Of a stretch of 64,000 nucleotides of DNA, positions 51,881-61,000 are shown piece after piece. Position 1 is the first letter of the stretch. Each line of letters starts with the position of its first letter. This DNA comes from Sediminibacterium sp. (GTDB lineage Bacteria > Bacteroidota > Bacteroidia > Chitinophagales > Chitinophagaceae), in the NCBI RefSeq assembly GCF_030695065.1, contig NZ_JAUYTR010000011.1, positions 248,001 to 312,000 on the forward strand, read 5' to 3'. The position numbers were made by a program, and so were the translations under genes. The notes below the pieces were generated by a model, which saw only the letters and a list, made by a program, of their open reading frames with translations, did no database searches and was not told the DNA's origin.

Positions 51881-52444
51881 TTAAACGGTCATCATTTCTT
51901 TTTCTTTGTTAGCCAAATGTTTTTCTACCAAAGCAATATGCTTATCTGTTAATTCTTGAATCTCTTTTTCTGCATCTTTAGCTGCGTCTTCACTTAAGCC
52001 ATCTTTCTGTAATTTCTTCACGTCTTCAATAGCGTCTCTGCGGATATTTCTAATGGCCACTTTTGCCTGCTCTCCTTCTCCACCAGCTTTCTTCACCAAT
52101 TCCTTTCTTCTTTCTTCGGTTAATGGTGGCATAAACAACCTAATTTGAACCCCATCATTCTGAGGTGTTATGCCAATATTAGCTGCCATAATAGAACGCT
52201 CTATTAATGCCAACATATTCTTTTCCCATGGTTGTATACTGATGGTTCTGGCATCTAAAACAGTAATATTAGCTACTTGTGCAATAGGGGTGGGTGATCC
52301 ATAATAGTCTACATTAATCCCATCTAACATATTTGGGTTGGCTTTTCCTGCTCTAATTTTAACTAGCTCCACTTCTAAGTGCGCAATGGCTTTTTTCATG
52401 GTATCCGTAGCATCATCTATGATCATTCCTAATTCTTCAGACAT
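51881..52444 (-). CDS. frr: Ribosome recycling factor
   Basis: This 187-residue factor splits post-termination ribosomes together with EF-G. Diagnostic parts are RAGKANPNMLDGINVDYYGSPTPIAQVANI, ILDARTISIQPWEK, the IGITPQNDGVQIRLFMPPLTEERRKELVKKA hinge and the C-terminal helix KDAEKEIQELTDKHIALVEKHL. The length is standard. It is transcribed alone, diverging from the transketolase gene. Confidence 0.97.
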   Translation of the reverse strand: MSEELGMIIDDATDTMKKAIAHLEVELVKIRAGKANPNMLDGINVDYYGSPTPIAQVANITVLDARTISIQPWEKNMLALIERSIMAANIGITPQNDGVQIRLFMPPLTEERRKELVKKAGGEGEQAKVAIRNIRRDAIEDVKKLQKDGLSEDAAKDAEKEIQELTDKHIALVEKHLANKEKEMMTV

Positions 52445-52463
52445 AATTAAAATTTAAGTGGGG

Positions 52464-52471
52464 CAAATTTA
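52464..52471 (-). promoter_or_regulatory. Putative -7 promoter element of frr
   Basis: TAAATTTG on the minus strand matches TAnnTTTG, 19 nt upstream of the frr ATG. In the same 90-bp region the plus strand has TATCTTCG (52507-52514, one mismatch), a likely -7 box for the transketolase gene. Confidence 0.45.
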
Positions 52472-52534
52472 ATAAATGAATCCATACTTTATGCATTAAA
52501 TGCTTTTATCTTCGCCGTAAATTACCGAATTTGT

Positions 52535-53377
52535 ATGGCAAGTATAGCTGATTTAAAAAGCACTGCAACCCAAGTTAGAAGAGACATCGTGCGCATGGTG
52601 CACGGGGTTCAAAGCGGTCATCCAGGTGGATCATTGGGATGTACCGATGTAGTAACTGCACTCTATTTCCATAGTATGAAGCACGATGTTCATTTTAACA
52701 TGGATGGAAAACAAGAAGACCTGTTCTTTTTGTCGAATGGACATATTTCTCCTTTGTATTATTCTGTGTTGGCGCGTGCCGGCTATTTTGAAGTAAAAGA
52801 ATTGGCCAGTTTTAGAAAAATTAATACGCGTTTACAAGGACATCCTACTACCCACGAACATTTACCTGGGGTTCGTATTGCCAGTGGTTCATTGGGTCAA
52901 GGGATGAGCGTGGCTGTAGGCGCAGCACTCACCAAGAAATTAAACCAAGACCCGCATTTGGTTTTTTCATTACATGGCGACGGCGAATTACAGGAAGGAC
53001 AAATTTGGGAAGCAGTAATGTTTGCTTCTCACAATAAAGTAGACAACCTGATCAGTATAGTAGATTTGAATGGCCAACAAATTGACGGACCTACCAGCAA
53101 AGTATTGTCTTTGGGCAATTTGCGCAGTAAGTTTGAAGCCTTTGATTGGACGGTGCTAGACATGGATGGAAACGATATGGATAGCGTGGTGTCTGTGTTA
53201 GACAAAGCCAAGTCAATAACTGGAAATGGTAAACCCATCTGCATTTTAATGAAAACAGAAATGGGTAAAGGGGTTGATTTTATGGAAGGTAGCCACGAAT
53301 GGCATGGAATTGCACCAAGCGACGAGCAGTTGGCTAAAGCATTGGCTCAATTACCAGAAACTTTAGGTGACTATTAA
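52535..53377 (+). CDS. Transketolase, N-terminal section
   Basis: This 280-residue protein is only the TPP-binding N-terminal half of transketolase. It includes GVQSGHPGGSLGCTDVVTALYFH, GRLQGHPT-like LQGHPTTHEHLPGV, and the TPP/Mg site HGDGELQEGQIWEAVMFASHNKVDNLISIVDLNGQQIDGPT. Split transketolases normally need a C-terminal (pyrimidine-binding) half, usually the next gene; here the next gene is on the other strand. The partner must be encoded elsewhere. Ordinary single-chain transketolase would be about 660 residues, so this is not a truncation artefact: the ORF ends cleanly at a strong terminator. Confidence 0.92.
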   Translation: MASIADLKSTATQVRRDIVRMVHGVQSGHPGGSLGCTDVVTALYFHSMKHDVHFNMDGKQEDLFFLSNGHISPLYYSVLARAGYFEVKELASFRKINTRLQGHPTTHEHLPGVRIASGSLGQGMSVAVGAALTKKLNQDPHLVFSLHGDGELQEGQIWEAVMFASHNKVDNLISIVDLNGQQIDGPTSKVLSLGNLRSKFEAFDWTVLDMDGNDMDSVVSVLDKAKSITGNGKPICILMKTEMGKGVDFMEGSHEWHGIAPSDEQLAKALAQLPETLGDY

Positions 53378-53414
53378 AACAACAGTTATTTCAGGGGGTT
53401 AACCTCTATTATAC

Positions 53415-54620
53415 TTAAGTGCGCAGCTCAAAAGGTTGCGCACTTGTTTTTTGCGCAGTTACCCAAGCTGCAGTAAAGGAAATAGCAGTAACGGTTAACA
53501 ATACGAGTATAAAGTCTAGCGGCAATGTTTTAACTGGATAATAATCAATGATAAATGTGGAGCCACCCAATTTTATTAAGTGGAATTGTTCTTGTACCCA
53601 GCATATTCCTCCTCCCAGCACAATGCCGGCTCCTGCCCCAATAGTTGCAAGCAATAATCCTTCTAACAAAAAAATATTCCTAATTCTATTGCTAGAAGCA
53701 CCAAGCGCCCTCAATACAGCAATGTCTTTTTGTTTTTCTAAAACCAACATACTCAATGCACCAATCATATTAAATGCAGCCACTACCAGAATTAAAGAAA
53801 GTATGCCATAGATCACCCATTTTTCTAGTTGCATAACTGAATACAAAGCCGCATTTTGTTGGTACCGGGTTTGAATTTGAACTTGATTACCTAATACCGT
53901 TTGTAATTGCTTTACTAGGTTGCTATTGTTCTCTTTCGCATTGATTTCGATGGCACTGTATTCATTGGGTTTTAGCCCCAACATATACTGTACAAAAGCC
54001 AAATTGGTGAACGCATATTTATTGTCAAATTCTTGTTGCACAATAAATGCACCTGAAGGTATCACTGAAAAAGAATTCAATCCATCTCCAGTTAATAAAT
54101 TCCCACTCCGATTAGGAAAATATAAAGTAGCTGCTTCAAAAACTTTCTCGGTATTTATTCCAGCAGCGTTTTCAATTCCGCCACCCATAACAATTCCAGG
54201 GATATTGGCATTACCTAATTCAAAACTTCCTCTTCTAATATATTGCTGAATAGGGTTTACTTGAGTATAATTATTCTCCACCCCTTTTATGGTAACTATT
54301 GTTTGATAGGCACCTGTTAACAGTGCTTTTTCTTCAGCTACAAAACTGTACGCTTTTATATCTTTTATACCCTTTAATTGACTTGCTTGTACAGAACTTA
54401 ATTCAAACGTTTTTCCTTTAACAGGAACTACTTTATAGGCAGGATAAAAATCTCCATACAACCCTTTCACTAAGTCTTCAAATCCATTGAATACACTTAG
54501 AATAATAATTAAAGAGGCAGTACCAACCGCTATTGCTGTGATGGCTATCCATGCAATAATATTGATTGCATTGGTGGTTTTTTTAGAGCGAAAATAGCGC
54601 CAGGCAAAGAGCAGGTTCAT
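53415..54620 (-). CDS. LolC/LolE-type lipoprotein-releasing ABC permease
   Basis: This 401-residue permease has the FtsX/MacB-like pattern: N-terminal AWRYFRSKKTTNAINIIAWIAITAIAVG, first helix, large periplasmic domain (about 50-260), and three more helices including MIGALSMLVLEKQKDIAVLRALGAS with the conserved EKQKDIAVLRALG loop. LolE-type permeases pull mature lipoproteins from the inner membrane. The matching ATPase (lolD) is not in the window. The ATG overlaps the rbfA stop (ATGA). The last ~30 bp of the gene double as the terminator stem for the opposite-strand transketolase gene. Confidence 0.93.
   Translation of the reverse strand: MNLLFAWRYFRSKKTTNAINIIAWIAITAIAVGTASLIIILSVFNGFEDLVKGLYGDFYPAYKVVPVKGKTFELSSVQASQLKGIKDIKAYSFVAEEKALLTGAYQTIVTIKGVENNYTQVNPIQQYIRRGSFELGNANIPGIVMGGGIENAAGINTEKVFEAATLYFPNRSGNLLTGDGLNSFSVIPSGAFIVQQEFDNKYAFTNLAFVQYMLGLKPNEYSAIEINAKENNSNLVKQLQTVLGNQVQIQTRYQQNAALYSVMQLEKWVIYGILSLILVVAAFNMIGALSMLVLEKQKDIAVLRALGASSNRIRNIFLLEGLLLATIGAGAGIVLGGGICWVQEQFHLIKLGGSTFIIDYYPVKTLPLDFILVLLTVTAISFTAAWVTAQKTSAQPFELRT
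53417..53452 (+). terminator. Intrinsic terminator of the transketolase gene, inside the lolE 3' end
   Basis: AAGTGCGCA pairs perfectly with TGCGCACTT (9-bp stem, 11-nt loop), followed by a run of T on the plus strand (53447-53452). The whole structure is within the last codons of the convergent permease gene. Confidence 0.8.
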
Positions 54621-55027
54621 TCGCCTTTCTCATTTATTTTCTTAAATACTTCTTCCATTTTAAATACATAATCTAAGGTATCGTCATTATAAAAATGAAT
54701 AACCGGAATTCTTCTAAGCTGGTGTTTCATTTTATCGGCCAACTCTTTCTTAATTTCCCAAGCTTTAGATTCAATTTTCTTCATTACCGCCGCCGCGTCC
54801 TTTACTTGAAACAAACTCAAATAAACCCTTGCTTCAAGCAAGTCTGGTGTTACTTTAACACTGGCTATTGAGACCATTCCCCCATCTATCATAGATAGGT
54901 TTAATCTTCTGAATATATCATTGAATTGTTCTTGTAATGCTCCGGCTACCTGCCGCTGTCTTTTTCCTTCCTCCATAATATCAAGGTTTATGGGTGTAAA
55001 ATTAGTTACTTTGCCTTGTTTCACCAT
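54617..55027 (-). CDS. rbfA: Ribosome-binding factor A
   Basis: This protein of up to 136 residues matures the 30S ribosomal subunit. The KH-type core reads EEGKRQRQVAGALQEQFNDIFRRLNL, VSIASVKVTPDLLEARVYLSLF and LADKMKHQLRRIPVIHFYNDDTLDY. The ATG at 55027 adds about 17 residues before the conserved EEGKRQ segment, so the Met at about 54976 is an alternative start. It overlaps lolE by 4 nt. Its 5' end lies 10 bp from the start of the divergent ABC exporter gene. Confidence 0.93.
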   Translation of the reverse strand: MVKQGKVTNFTPINLDIMEEGKRQRQVAGALQEQFNDIFRRLNLSMIDGGMVSIASVKVTPDLLEARVYLSLFQVKDAAAVMKKIESKAWEIKKELADKMKHQLRRIPVIHFYNDDTLDYVFKMEEVFKKINEKGE

Positions 55028-55037
55028 TTATTCCTGT

Positions 55038-56867
55038 ATGAAGCGTTTTGAGCGAATCTTATATTACCTGCGTAGTCAAAAGAAAAACATTGTATTATAC
55101 GTTGTTTTCAACCTACTTTCTATCATTTTTTCATTGATTTCATTGGTGATGCTGGCCCCTTTCTTAGGCTTATTATTTGCCAAAGAAAAATTAATAACCA
55201 GCAAGCCTACGCTAAGTTTTACTTCCGACGGGGCAGATGCAATACTGGCGCACTTAAAATATTATTTAAGTATGCTCATTCAAGAAAAGGGGGAAGTATA
55301 TGCATTGGGGGCTATTTGTATTATCATTATAGTTTCCATATTTTTCAAAAACGCATTTACTTATTTGTCTTTTAGGGTGTTGGCTCCTATGCGTAACTAC
55401 GTGATGACCAAATTAAGGTCTGACTTATATGCAAAAATTTTACAGCTCCCTATTGGCTTCTTTACCGAACAGAAAAAAGGAGACATCATCAGTAGAATGA
55501 GTAATGATGCCAACGAAGTAGAATGGAGTGTTATGAGCACGTTAGAAGGATTAATTAGAGACCCTTTAAATATCTTAATTATTCTAGGCGTATTGGTATA
55601 CATTAGCCCAGTACTATCCGTATTCTTATTGGTACTCTTGCCATTAACGGGTTTTTTAATTGGTAGAATTAGCAGATCACTAAAAAAACAATCCACTGCA
55701 TCTGCAGAAGAACTGGGAACACTCATGAGTATTCTAGATGAAACATTGGGTGGACTTAGGGTTATCAAAGCATTTAATGCAGAGAAAATTTTACGCAATC
55801 GTTTTTTCAGTACCAATAATAACCTGAACCATATTCGCAATAAAATGAATTTTAGAAAAGACTTGGCTTCTCCCATGTCTGAATTCATGGGGGTGATGGT
55901 GCTGAGTTGCATTCTTTGGTTTGGGGGAAGATTGGTATTAAACAACGAAGCTGGTTTAGAAGCCACTGGCTTTATTAACTATATTGTCATTTTTACCCAA
56001 ATCATCAATCCTGCCAAATCCTTATCCACTGCGTTTTACAACGCACAAAGAGGTAGTGCAGCCATTCAGCGTATAGAGGAAATTTTACAAGCACCTATTA
56101 CCGTTACAGACTTGCCGAATGCCAAAACTTTAACGCAATTTGAGCATTCCATAGAATTTAAAAATGTTGGATTCTCTTACAACGACACGCCTATTTTAAA
56201 AAATATCAACCTTACAATTCAAAAGGGAAAGACCATTGCATTAGTGGGTTCATCTGGAGCAGGAAAAAGCAGCTTAGCCGATTTAGTTCCAAGATTTCAT
56301 GACGTAAGCAGCGGTGAAATTTTAATTGATGGCATTAATATTAAAGAGTACACCTTACACAGCATTAGATCTATGATGGGAATTGTAACCCAAGAACCTA
56401 TATTATTTAATGATACTATTGCTGGTAATATTGCGTTAGGAATTGACAATGTAAACGACCAAGATATAGAACATGCGGCTAAAGTGGCCAATGCTTCCGA
56501 TTTTATTCATAAAAAAGAAGCCGGCTTTTATACTAATATTGGCGACCGTGGTGGCAAATTGAGTGGAGGTGAAAGACAAAGAGTTACAATTGCAAGAGCA
56601 GTGTTAAAAAACCCACCCATCCTTATTTTAGATGAAGCTACTTCCTCATTAGATACAGAAAGTGAAAGATTGGTGCAAGACGCTATTAATAATATGATGC
56701 AGAACAGAACTTCTATTGTAATTGCACATAGGCTAAGTACCATTAGGCATGCCGACGAAATTATCGTATTGCAAAAAGGAGAAATTGCAGAACGTGGCAC
56801 CCACGATAACTTATTGGCCCAAGGAGGTATCTACAGAAAGTTAGTAGATATGCAAGAAGTAAAATAA
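55038..56867 (+). CDS. MsbA-like ABC exporter (fused permease and ATPase)
   Basis: This 609-residue half-transporter, from the ATG at 55038, has six transmembrane helices (about 20-320) and a C-terminal nucleotide-binding domain. The latter has Walker A GSSGAGKSSLADL (about 403-415), signature LSGGERQRVTIARA (about 507) and Walker B ILILDEATSSLD (about 528), then AHRLSTIRHADEI. It fits the MsbA-type lipid A exporter, though other type IV exporters cannot be excluded. An apparent upstream extension to 54921 lies in the rbfA sequence and is rejected. A terminator for the convergent gene follows. Confidence 0.93.
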   Translation: MKRFERILYYLRSQKKNIVLYVVFNLLSIIFSLISLVMLAPFLGLLFAKEKLITSKPTLSFTSDGADAILAHLKYYLSMLIQEKGEVYALGAICIIIIVSIFFKNAFTYLSFRVLAPMRNYVMTKLRSDLYAKILQLPIGFFTEQKKGDIISRMSNDANEVEWSVMSTLEGLIRDPLNILIILGVLVYISPVLSVFLLVLLPLTGFLIGRISRSLKKQSTASAEELGTLMSILDETLGGLRVIKAFNAEKILRNRFFSTNNNLNHIRNKMNFRKDLASPMSEFMGVMVLSCILWFGGRLVLNNEAGLEATGFINYIVIFTQIINPAKSLSTAFYNAQRGSAAIQRIEEILQAPITVTDLPNAKTLTQFEHSIEFKNVGFSYNDTPILKNINLTIQKGKTIALVGSSGAGKSSLADLVPRFHDVSSGEILIDGINIKEYTLHSIRSMMGIVTQEPILFNDTIAGNIALGIDNVNDQDIEHAAKVANASDFIHKKEAGFYTNIGDRGGKLSGGERQRVTIARAVLKNPPILILDEATSSLDTESERLVQDAINNMMQNRTSIVIAHRLSTIRHADEIIVLQKGEIAERGTHDNLLAQGGIYRKLVDMQEVK

Positions 56868-56889
56868 AAAACCCCGAAATAATTCGGGG
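56862..56889 (-). terminator. Intrinsic terminator of the dksA-like gene
   Basis: CCCCGAA pairs perfectly with TTCGGGG (56872-56889, 4-nt loop), followed on the minus strand by a T-rich run from the A stretch at 56862-56871. It lies 32 nt after the dksA-like stop. Confidence 0.8.
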
Positions 56890-56921
56890 CTCTATATACC
56901 AGTTAGTTTGGTTGAACTAAA

Positions 56922-58004
56922 TTAATCTTGATTGGGCTTTACCAGTCCTAATTTAGCTTCTAAGCTTAATGTAGCATGTGGTACAGCACGCAACCTTGCC
57001 TTGTCAATTAAACGGCCGGTAACTCTGCAGATACCATAGGTTTTACTTTCAATACGCATAATTGCTTTCTCTAAGTGGTCAATATAGGTAATTTGACGAC
57101 TAGCCATTTGGCTTAATTGTTCTTTTTCCATGCTCATAGTACCATCTTCCATGGTCATATAACGAGCATCGTCATTGTCTCCGCCCATTTCATCTTTACG
57201 AGTAATTAACCCCTGTAAATACGCTAATTCTTTTTTAGCGGCTTCCAGTTTTTTGTTAATCAGCTCTCTAAACTCTGCTAAGTCTGTGTCATTGTATTTA
57301 ACCAATGGACCCTGCGGTTTAGGTGCTTCTACTCTTTTTTCTAATGGGGTATAGCCTGGGCTATAGGTAACACTCGACTTGGTATTGATCTTAGGTACTT
57401 TCACGTCTTTTATAGGACCTGGCACTTTTTTTACTGGTTTTACAGGAGGTGCAGGTGGGGCTTTAACCACTGGTTTTGCAGGTGCGGCTGGTTTTGCAGG
57501 CGCAGGTGCTGGTGCAGCAGGTTTTGCTGGAGCAGGAGCTGCTTTAACTGCAGGCTTTGCAACTGGAGCAGCTTTCACTGGTGCTTTTGCAACAGGTTTA
57601 GCAGGCGCTACTGTTTTAGCAGGTGCTTTGGCCGCTGGTTTAGCAGCTGGCTTTACTGGCGCTTTTGCAACAGGTTTTACAGGTGCTTTGGCCGCTGGTT
57701 TAGCAGCTGGCTTTACTGGCGCTTTTGCAACAGGTTTAGCAGGTGCTTTGGCCGCTGGTTTAGCAGCTGGCTTTGCTGGTGCTTTTGCAACTGGTTTTGC
57801 AGGCGCTTTGGCTGCTGGTTTAGCAGGCGCTTTAGGAGCAGGTTTAGCTGGTGCTTTTGCAACAGGTTTTGCAGGCGCTTTGGCCGCTGGTTTAGCAGCA
57901 GGCTTAGCTGGTGCCTTTGCAGCAGGTTTTGCTGCAGCTTTGGCTGGAGCCGCCTTTACAGCTTTTTTGGGAGTTGCTTTGGGGGCTGGTTTCTTTGTAG
58001 CCAT
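56922..58004 (-). CDS. DksA/TraR-like protein with long Ala-Lys-Pro-rich N-terminus
   Basis: This 360-residue protein has two very different parts. Residues ~1-200 are repeats such as KPAAKAPAKPVAKAP, resembling histone H1 or AlgP tails and probably binding nucleic acid. Residues ~230-360 are a DksA/TraR-like coiled coil (FRELINKKLEAAKKELAYLQG, MEKEQLSQMASRQITYIDHLEKAIMRIE) ending in the finger region YGICRVTGRLIDKARLRAVPHATLSLEAKLG. Only one of the four zinc cysteines is kept, as in many Bacteroidota versions. It follows ileS by 5 nt. It may act on RNA polymerase; the tail's role is unknown. Confidence 0.85.
   Translation of the reverse strand: MATKKPAPKATPKKAVKAAPAKAAAKPAAKAPAKPAAKPAAKAPAKPVAKAPAKPAPKAPAKPAAKAPAKPVAKAPAKPAAKPAAKAPAKPVAKAPVKPAAKPAAKAPVKPVAKAPVKPAAKPAAKAPAKTVAPAKPVAKAPVKAAPVAKPAVKAAPAPAKPAAPAPAPAKPAAPAKPVVKAPPAPPVKPVKKVPGPIKDVKVPKINTKSSVTYSPGYTPLEKRVEAPKPQGPLVKYNDTDLAEFRELINKKLEAAKKELAYLQGLITRKDEMGGDNDDARYMTMEDGTMSMEKEQLSQMASRQITYIDHLEKAIMRIESKTYGICRVTGRLIDKARLRAVPHATLSLEAKLGLVKPNQD
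57420..57995 (-). repeat. Coding repeats for the Ala-Lys-Pro-rich tail
   Basis: Tandem degenerate units of GCTTTTGCAACAGG/GGTTTAGCAGG type encode the AKP-rich tail; several 60-bp blocks are nearly identical (around 57590-57790). Such tracts are prone to length change. They also create a long open frame on the plus strand that is not a gene. Confidence 0.8.
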
Positions 58005-58009
58005 AGGTC

Positions 58010-61000
58010 TTATCCTTTTTTGTTTACAACCACGGTTAATGCAATGTCATTTACTTCTATTGGTGTGCCAGACGCAAGATCTAACACCCATTCAATGCCA
58101 TCTGCCAATATTTCGCGGCAAATATAGTCGTTAAATTTAATAATAGAAGGCTTTAGGGGGGTGCCTTCGGGTAACTGTACGAATATACGGTCTGTTAGTT
58201 CAAAACCCGATTCTTTTCTAATATTTTGTACACGATTTACGAATTCTCTTGCCTCACCTTCTTGTTTTAACTCCTCGGAAAGGGTAATATCTAAGGCAAC
58301 GGTCAATTTTCCCTTAGAAGCTACACTCCAACCCGGTATATCTTCGGCGGTAATTTCTACATCGAGCATATCAATGGTGAATGATCCGGCAGAAAGGGTA
58401 AGCTCAATAGACCCAGCACTTTCCAATGCAGCAATTTGGTCTTGGGTAAACCCAGCAATAGCTGCAGCAGCTTCTTTCATTGAAGCACCTAATTTGGCAC
58501 CTAGGGTTTTAAAATTGGCTTTAATTTTTTTGCTAATCACTCCTTGAGTTGCAGTGATGTATTCCATTTCTTTCACATTCACTTCTGCTTTTATTAAAGC
58601 TTCCATTTTTTCTAGTTGCTCTTTCATTTGAACATCTAGTACCGGAATCATTACTTTTTGTAATGGCTGACGAACTTTAATATTCACTTTCTTACGCAAC
58701 GACAAAACCAATGAACAGGTTTCTTGTGCCAATTGCATACGCTCTTCTAATAATGGATCTACCATTGATTCATCGTAAACGGGATAATCAGCATGGTGAA
58801 CAGAAGCTACATTAAATCGATTGGTTACCGCATTCAAATTGGCAAAAACCGCATCACTAAAGAAGGGTGAAATAGGTGCAATTAAACGAACTACTGTTTC
58901 TAAACATTCGTACAAGGTTTGGTAAGCACTAATTTTATCTGTTTCGTATTCGCCTTTCCAAAAACGTCTTCTGCATAAACGAACATACCAATTACTTAAT
59001 TGAGCATCTACAAATGACTCAACTGCTCGACCTGCCAAAGTTGGCTCAAAGTCGTTCATGTAATTGGTTACTTGTTTTATTAAAGTATTTAAAGAAGATA
59101 AAATCCAACGATCAATTTCAGGTCTTTGGTCTAGAGGGATTGGAGCCTCCTTGTAAGCAAAGCCGTCTACATTTGCATAAAGTGTAAAGAATTGGTAAGT
59201 ATTATATAAGGTACCAAAAAATTTACGCTGCACTTCTTGAATACCAGCCATGTCAAACTTTAGGTTATCCCAAGGAGAAGCATTGGTGATTAAGTACCAT
59301 CTGGTTGCATCTGCACCATATTGTTCTATGGTTTCAAATGGGTTCACCACATTACCAAGGCGCTTACTCATTTTATTTCCATTCTTGTCTAATACCAATC
59401 CATTGCTCACCACCGCTTTATATGCCACACTATCAAATAGCATAACGCCTAAAGCATGCAGGGTATAAAACCAACCGCGGGTTTGATCTACCCCTTCCGC
59501 AATAAAATCTGCAGGAAAAGCTTCTCCTTTATCAATCAATTCTTTGTTCTCAAATGGATAATGCCATTGAGCATAAGGCATGGCTCCACTATCAAACCAA
59601 ACGTCAATTAAATCGGGTACACGGGTCATTGGTTTACCAGTAGGGCTCACCAAAATAATTTCATCTACAAATGGTTTATGCAAATCTAAAATACCGCCGT
59701 GTAAATAATTTTTATTGATCTCTCCACCCAAAACTTCACTGGCTTTGCGAATACCTTCATTCAATTCGGCAATAGAGCCAATACAAATTTCTTCAGACCC
59801 ATCTTCTGTTCTCCAAACTGGCAAAGGCGTTCCCCAATAACGGCTCCTACTTAAATTCCAGTCTACCATATTTTCTAACCAATTGCCAAATCTGCCTTCC
59901 CCAGTAGATTTGGGTTTCCAGTTGATGGTTTTATTGAGTTCTACCATTCTATCTTTTACTGCAGTGGTTTTAATAAACCAAGCATCTAATGGATAGTATA
60001 AAATGGGCTTATCGGTTCTCCAACAATGCGGATAACTGTGTTCGTATTTTTCTACTTTAAAAGCACGATTGGCTTTCTTCAAATGCACACAGATATCTAC
60101 GTTTACATCTTCATAATTAGGATCGTCTTTGTAATTTTTTACAAATCGATTGCTGAAAGGACCTAAACCATCCACAAATTTTCCTTCGCGATCTACCATA
60201 GTAAGAATACCAATATTGAACTTCTTACCTACTTTATAATCATCTGCGCCAAAAGCAGGTGCTGTATGCACAATACCCGTACCATCTTCGGTGGTTACAA
60301 AATCACCACTGATTACACGAAAAGGTTGGGCGTCTGGCGTGATGGCTAAAACAGCTTCTAGAGAATTGGATTCATAGGGCAACAATTGTTCGTACTCCAT
60401 GCCCTCTATTTCAGCCCCTTTAAAATTGGCCAGTATGGTCCAAGGCAACAGTTTGGTTTTCTCATTGAACTCCTCAAAAGAAGCATTCTCCCCTTCAGGC
60501 TTGAAATACTTACCCAATAAAGCTTTCGCTAAAATTACATTCACTGGTAAAAACGTGTACGGGTTAAATGTTTTAACCAATACATAGTCAATATTAGGGC
60601 CTACAGTTAACCCTAAGTTAGAAGGCAGGGTCCATGGCGTGGTAGTCCAAGCCATAAAGAAAACTTCTTTGCTAATAAGTAAATTTTGATCAACCGCTGC
60701 AAACCATTTACTATTATTTAAAGATGCTTGAGTTGCCTTAAACATGGCAACTGCAGAAGTATCTTTCACGTCTTTGTAAGTACCTGGCTGATTTAATTCA
60801 TGAGAACTTAATCCTGTTCCAGCAGCAGGCGAATAGGGTTGAATGCTAACACTCTCGTATAAGTATCCCTTTTTGTAAAGGGTACTTAAAATCCACCAAA
60901 GCGTTTCAATATAATTATTTTCAAAAGTTACATAAGGCTTTTCTAAATCTACCCAATACCCCATTTTAGTAGTGATATCGTCCCACTCTTTTTTGTAGCG

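Noticed and set aside
52535..53377. Frameshifted full transketolase
   Set aside because: Downstream sequence is a terminator and a convergent gene in a different frame with no transketolase C-terminal motifs.
54921..55037. Upstream extension of the msbA-like gene
   Set aside because: It runs antisense through the rbfA coding region and adds a Cys-rich segment without homology; the ATG at 55038 starts the typical N-terminus.
57379..58134. Long plus-strand open frame (251 codons) opposite the Ala-Lys-Pro tail
   Set aside because: It is a Gly/Ala/Phe-rich shadow of the repetitive AKP coding sequence and runs into the ileS end; no family resemblance or promoter.
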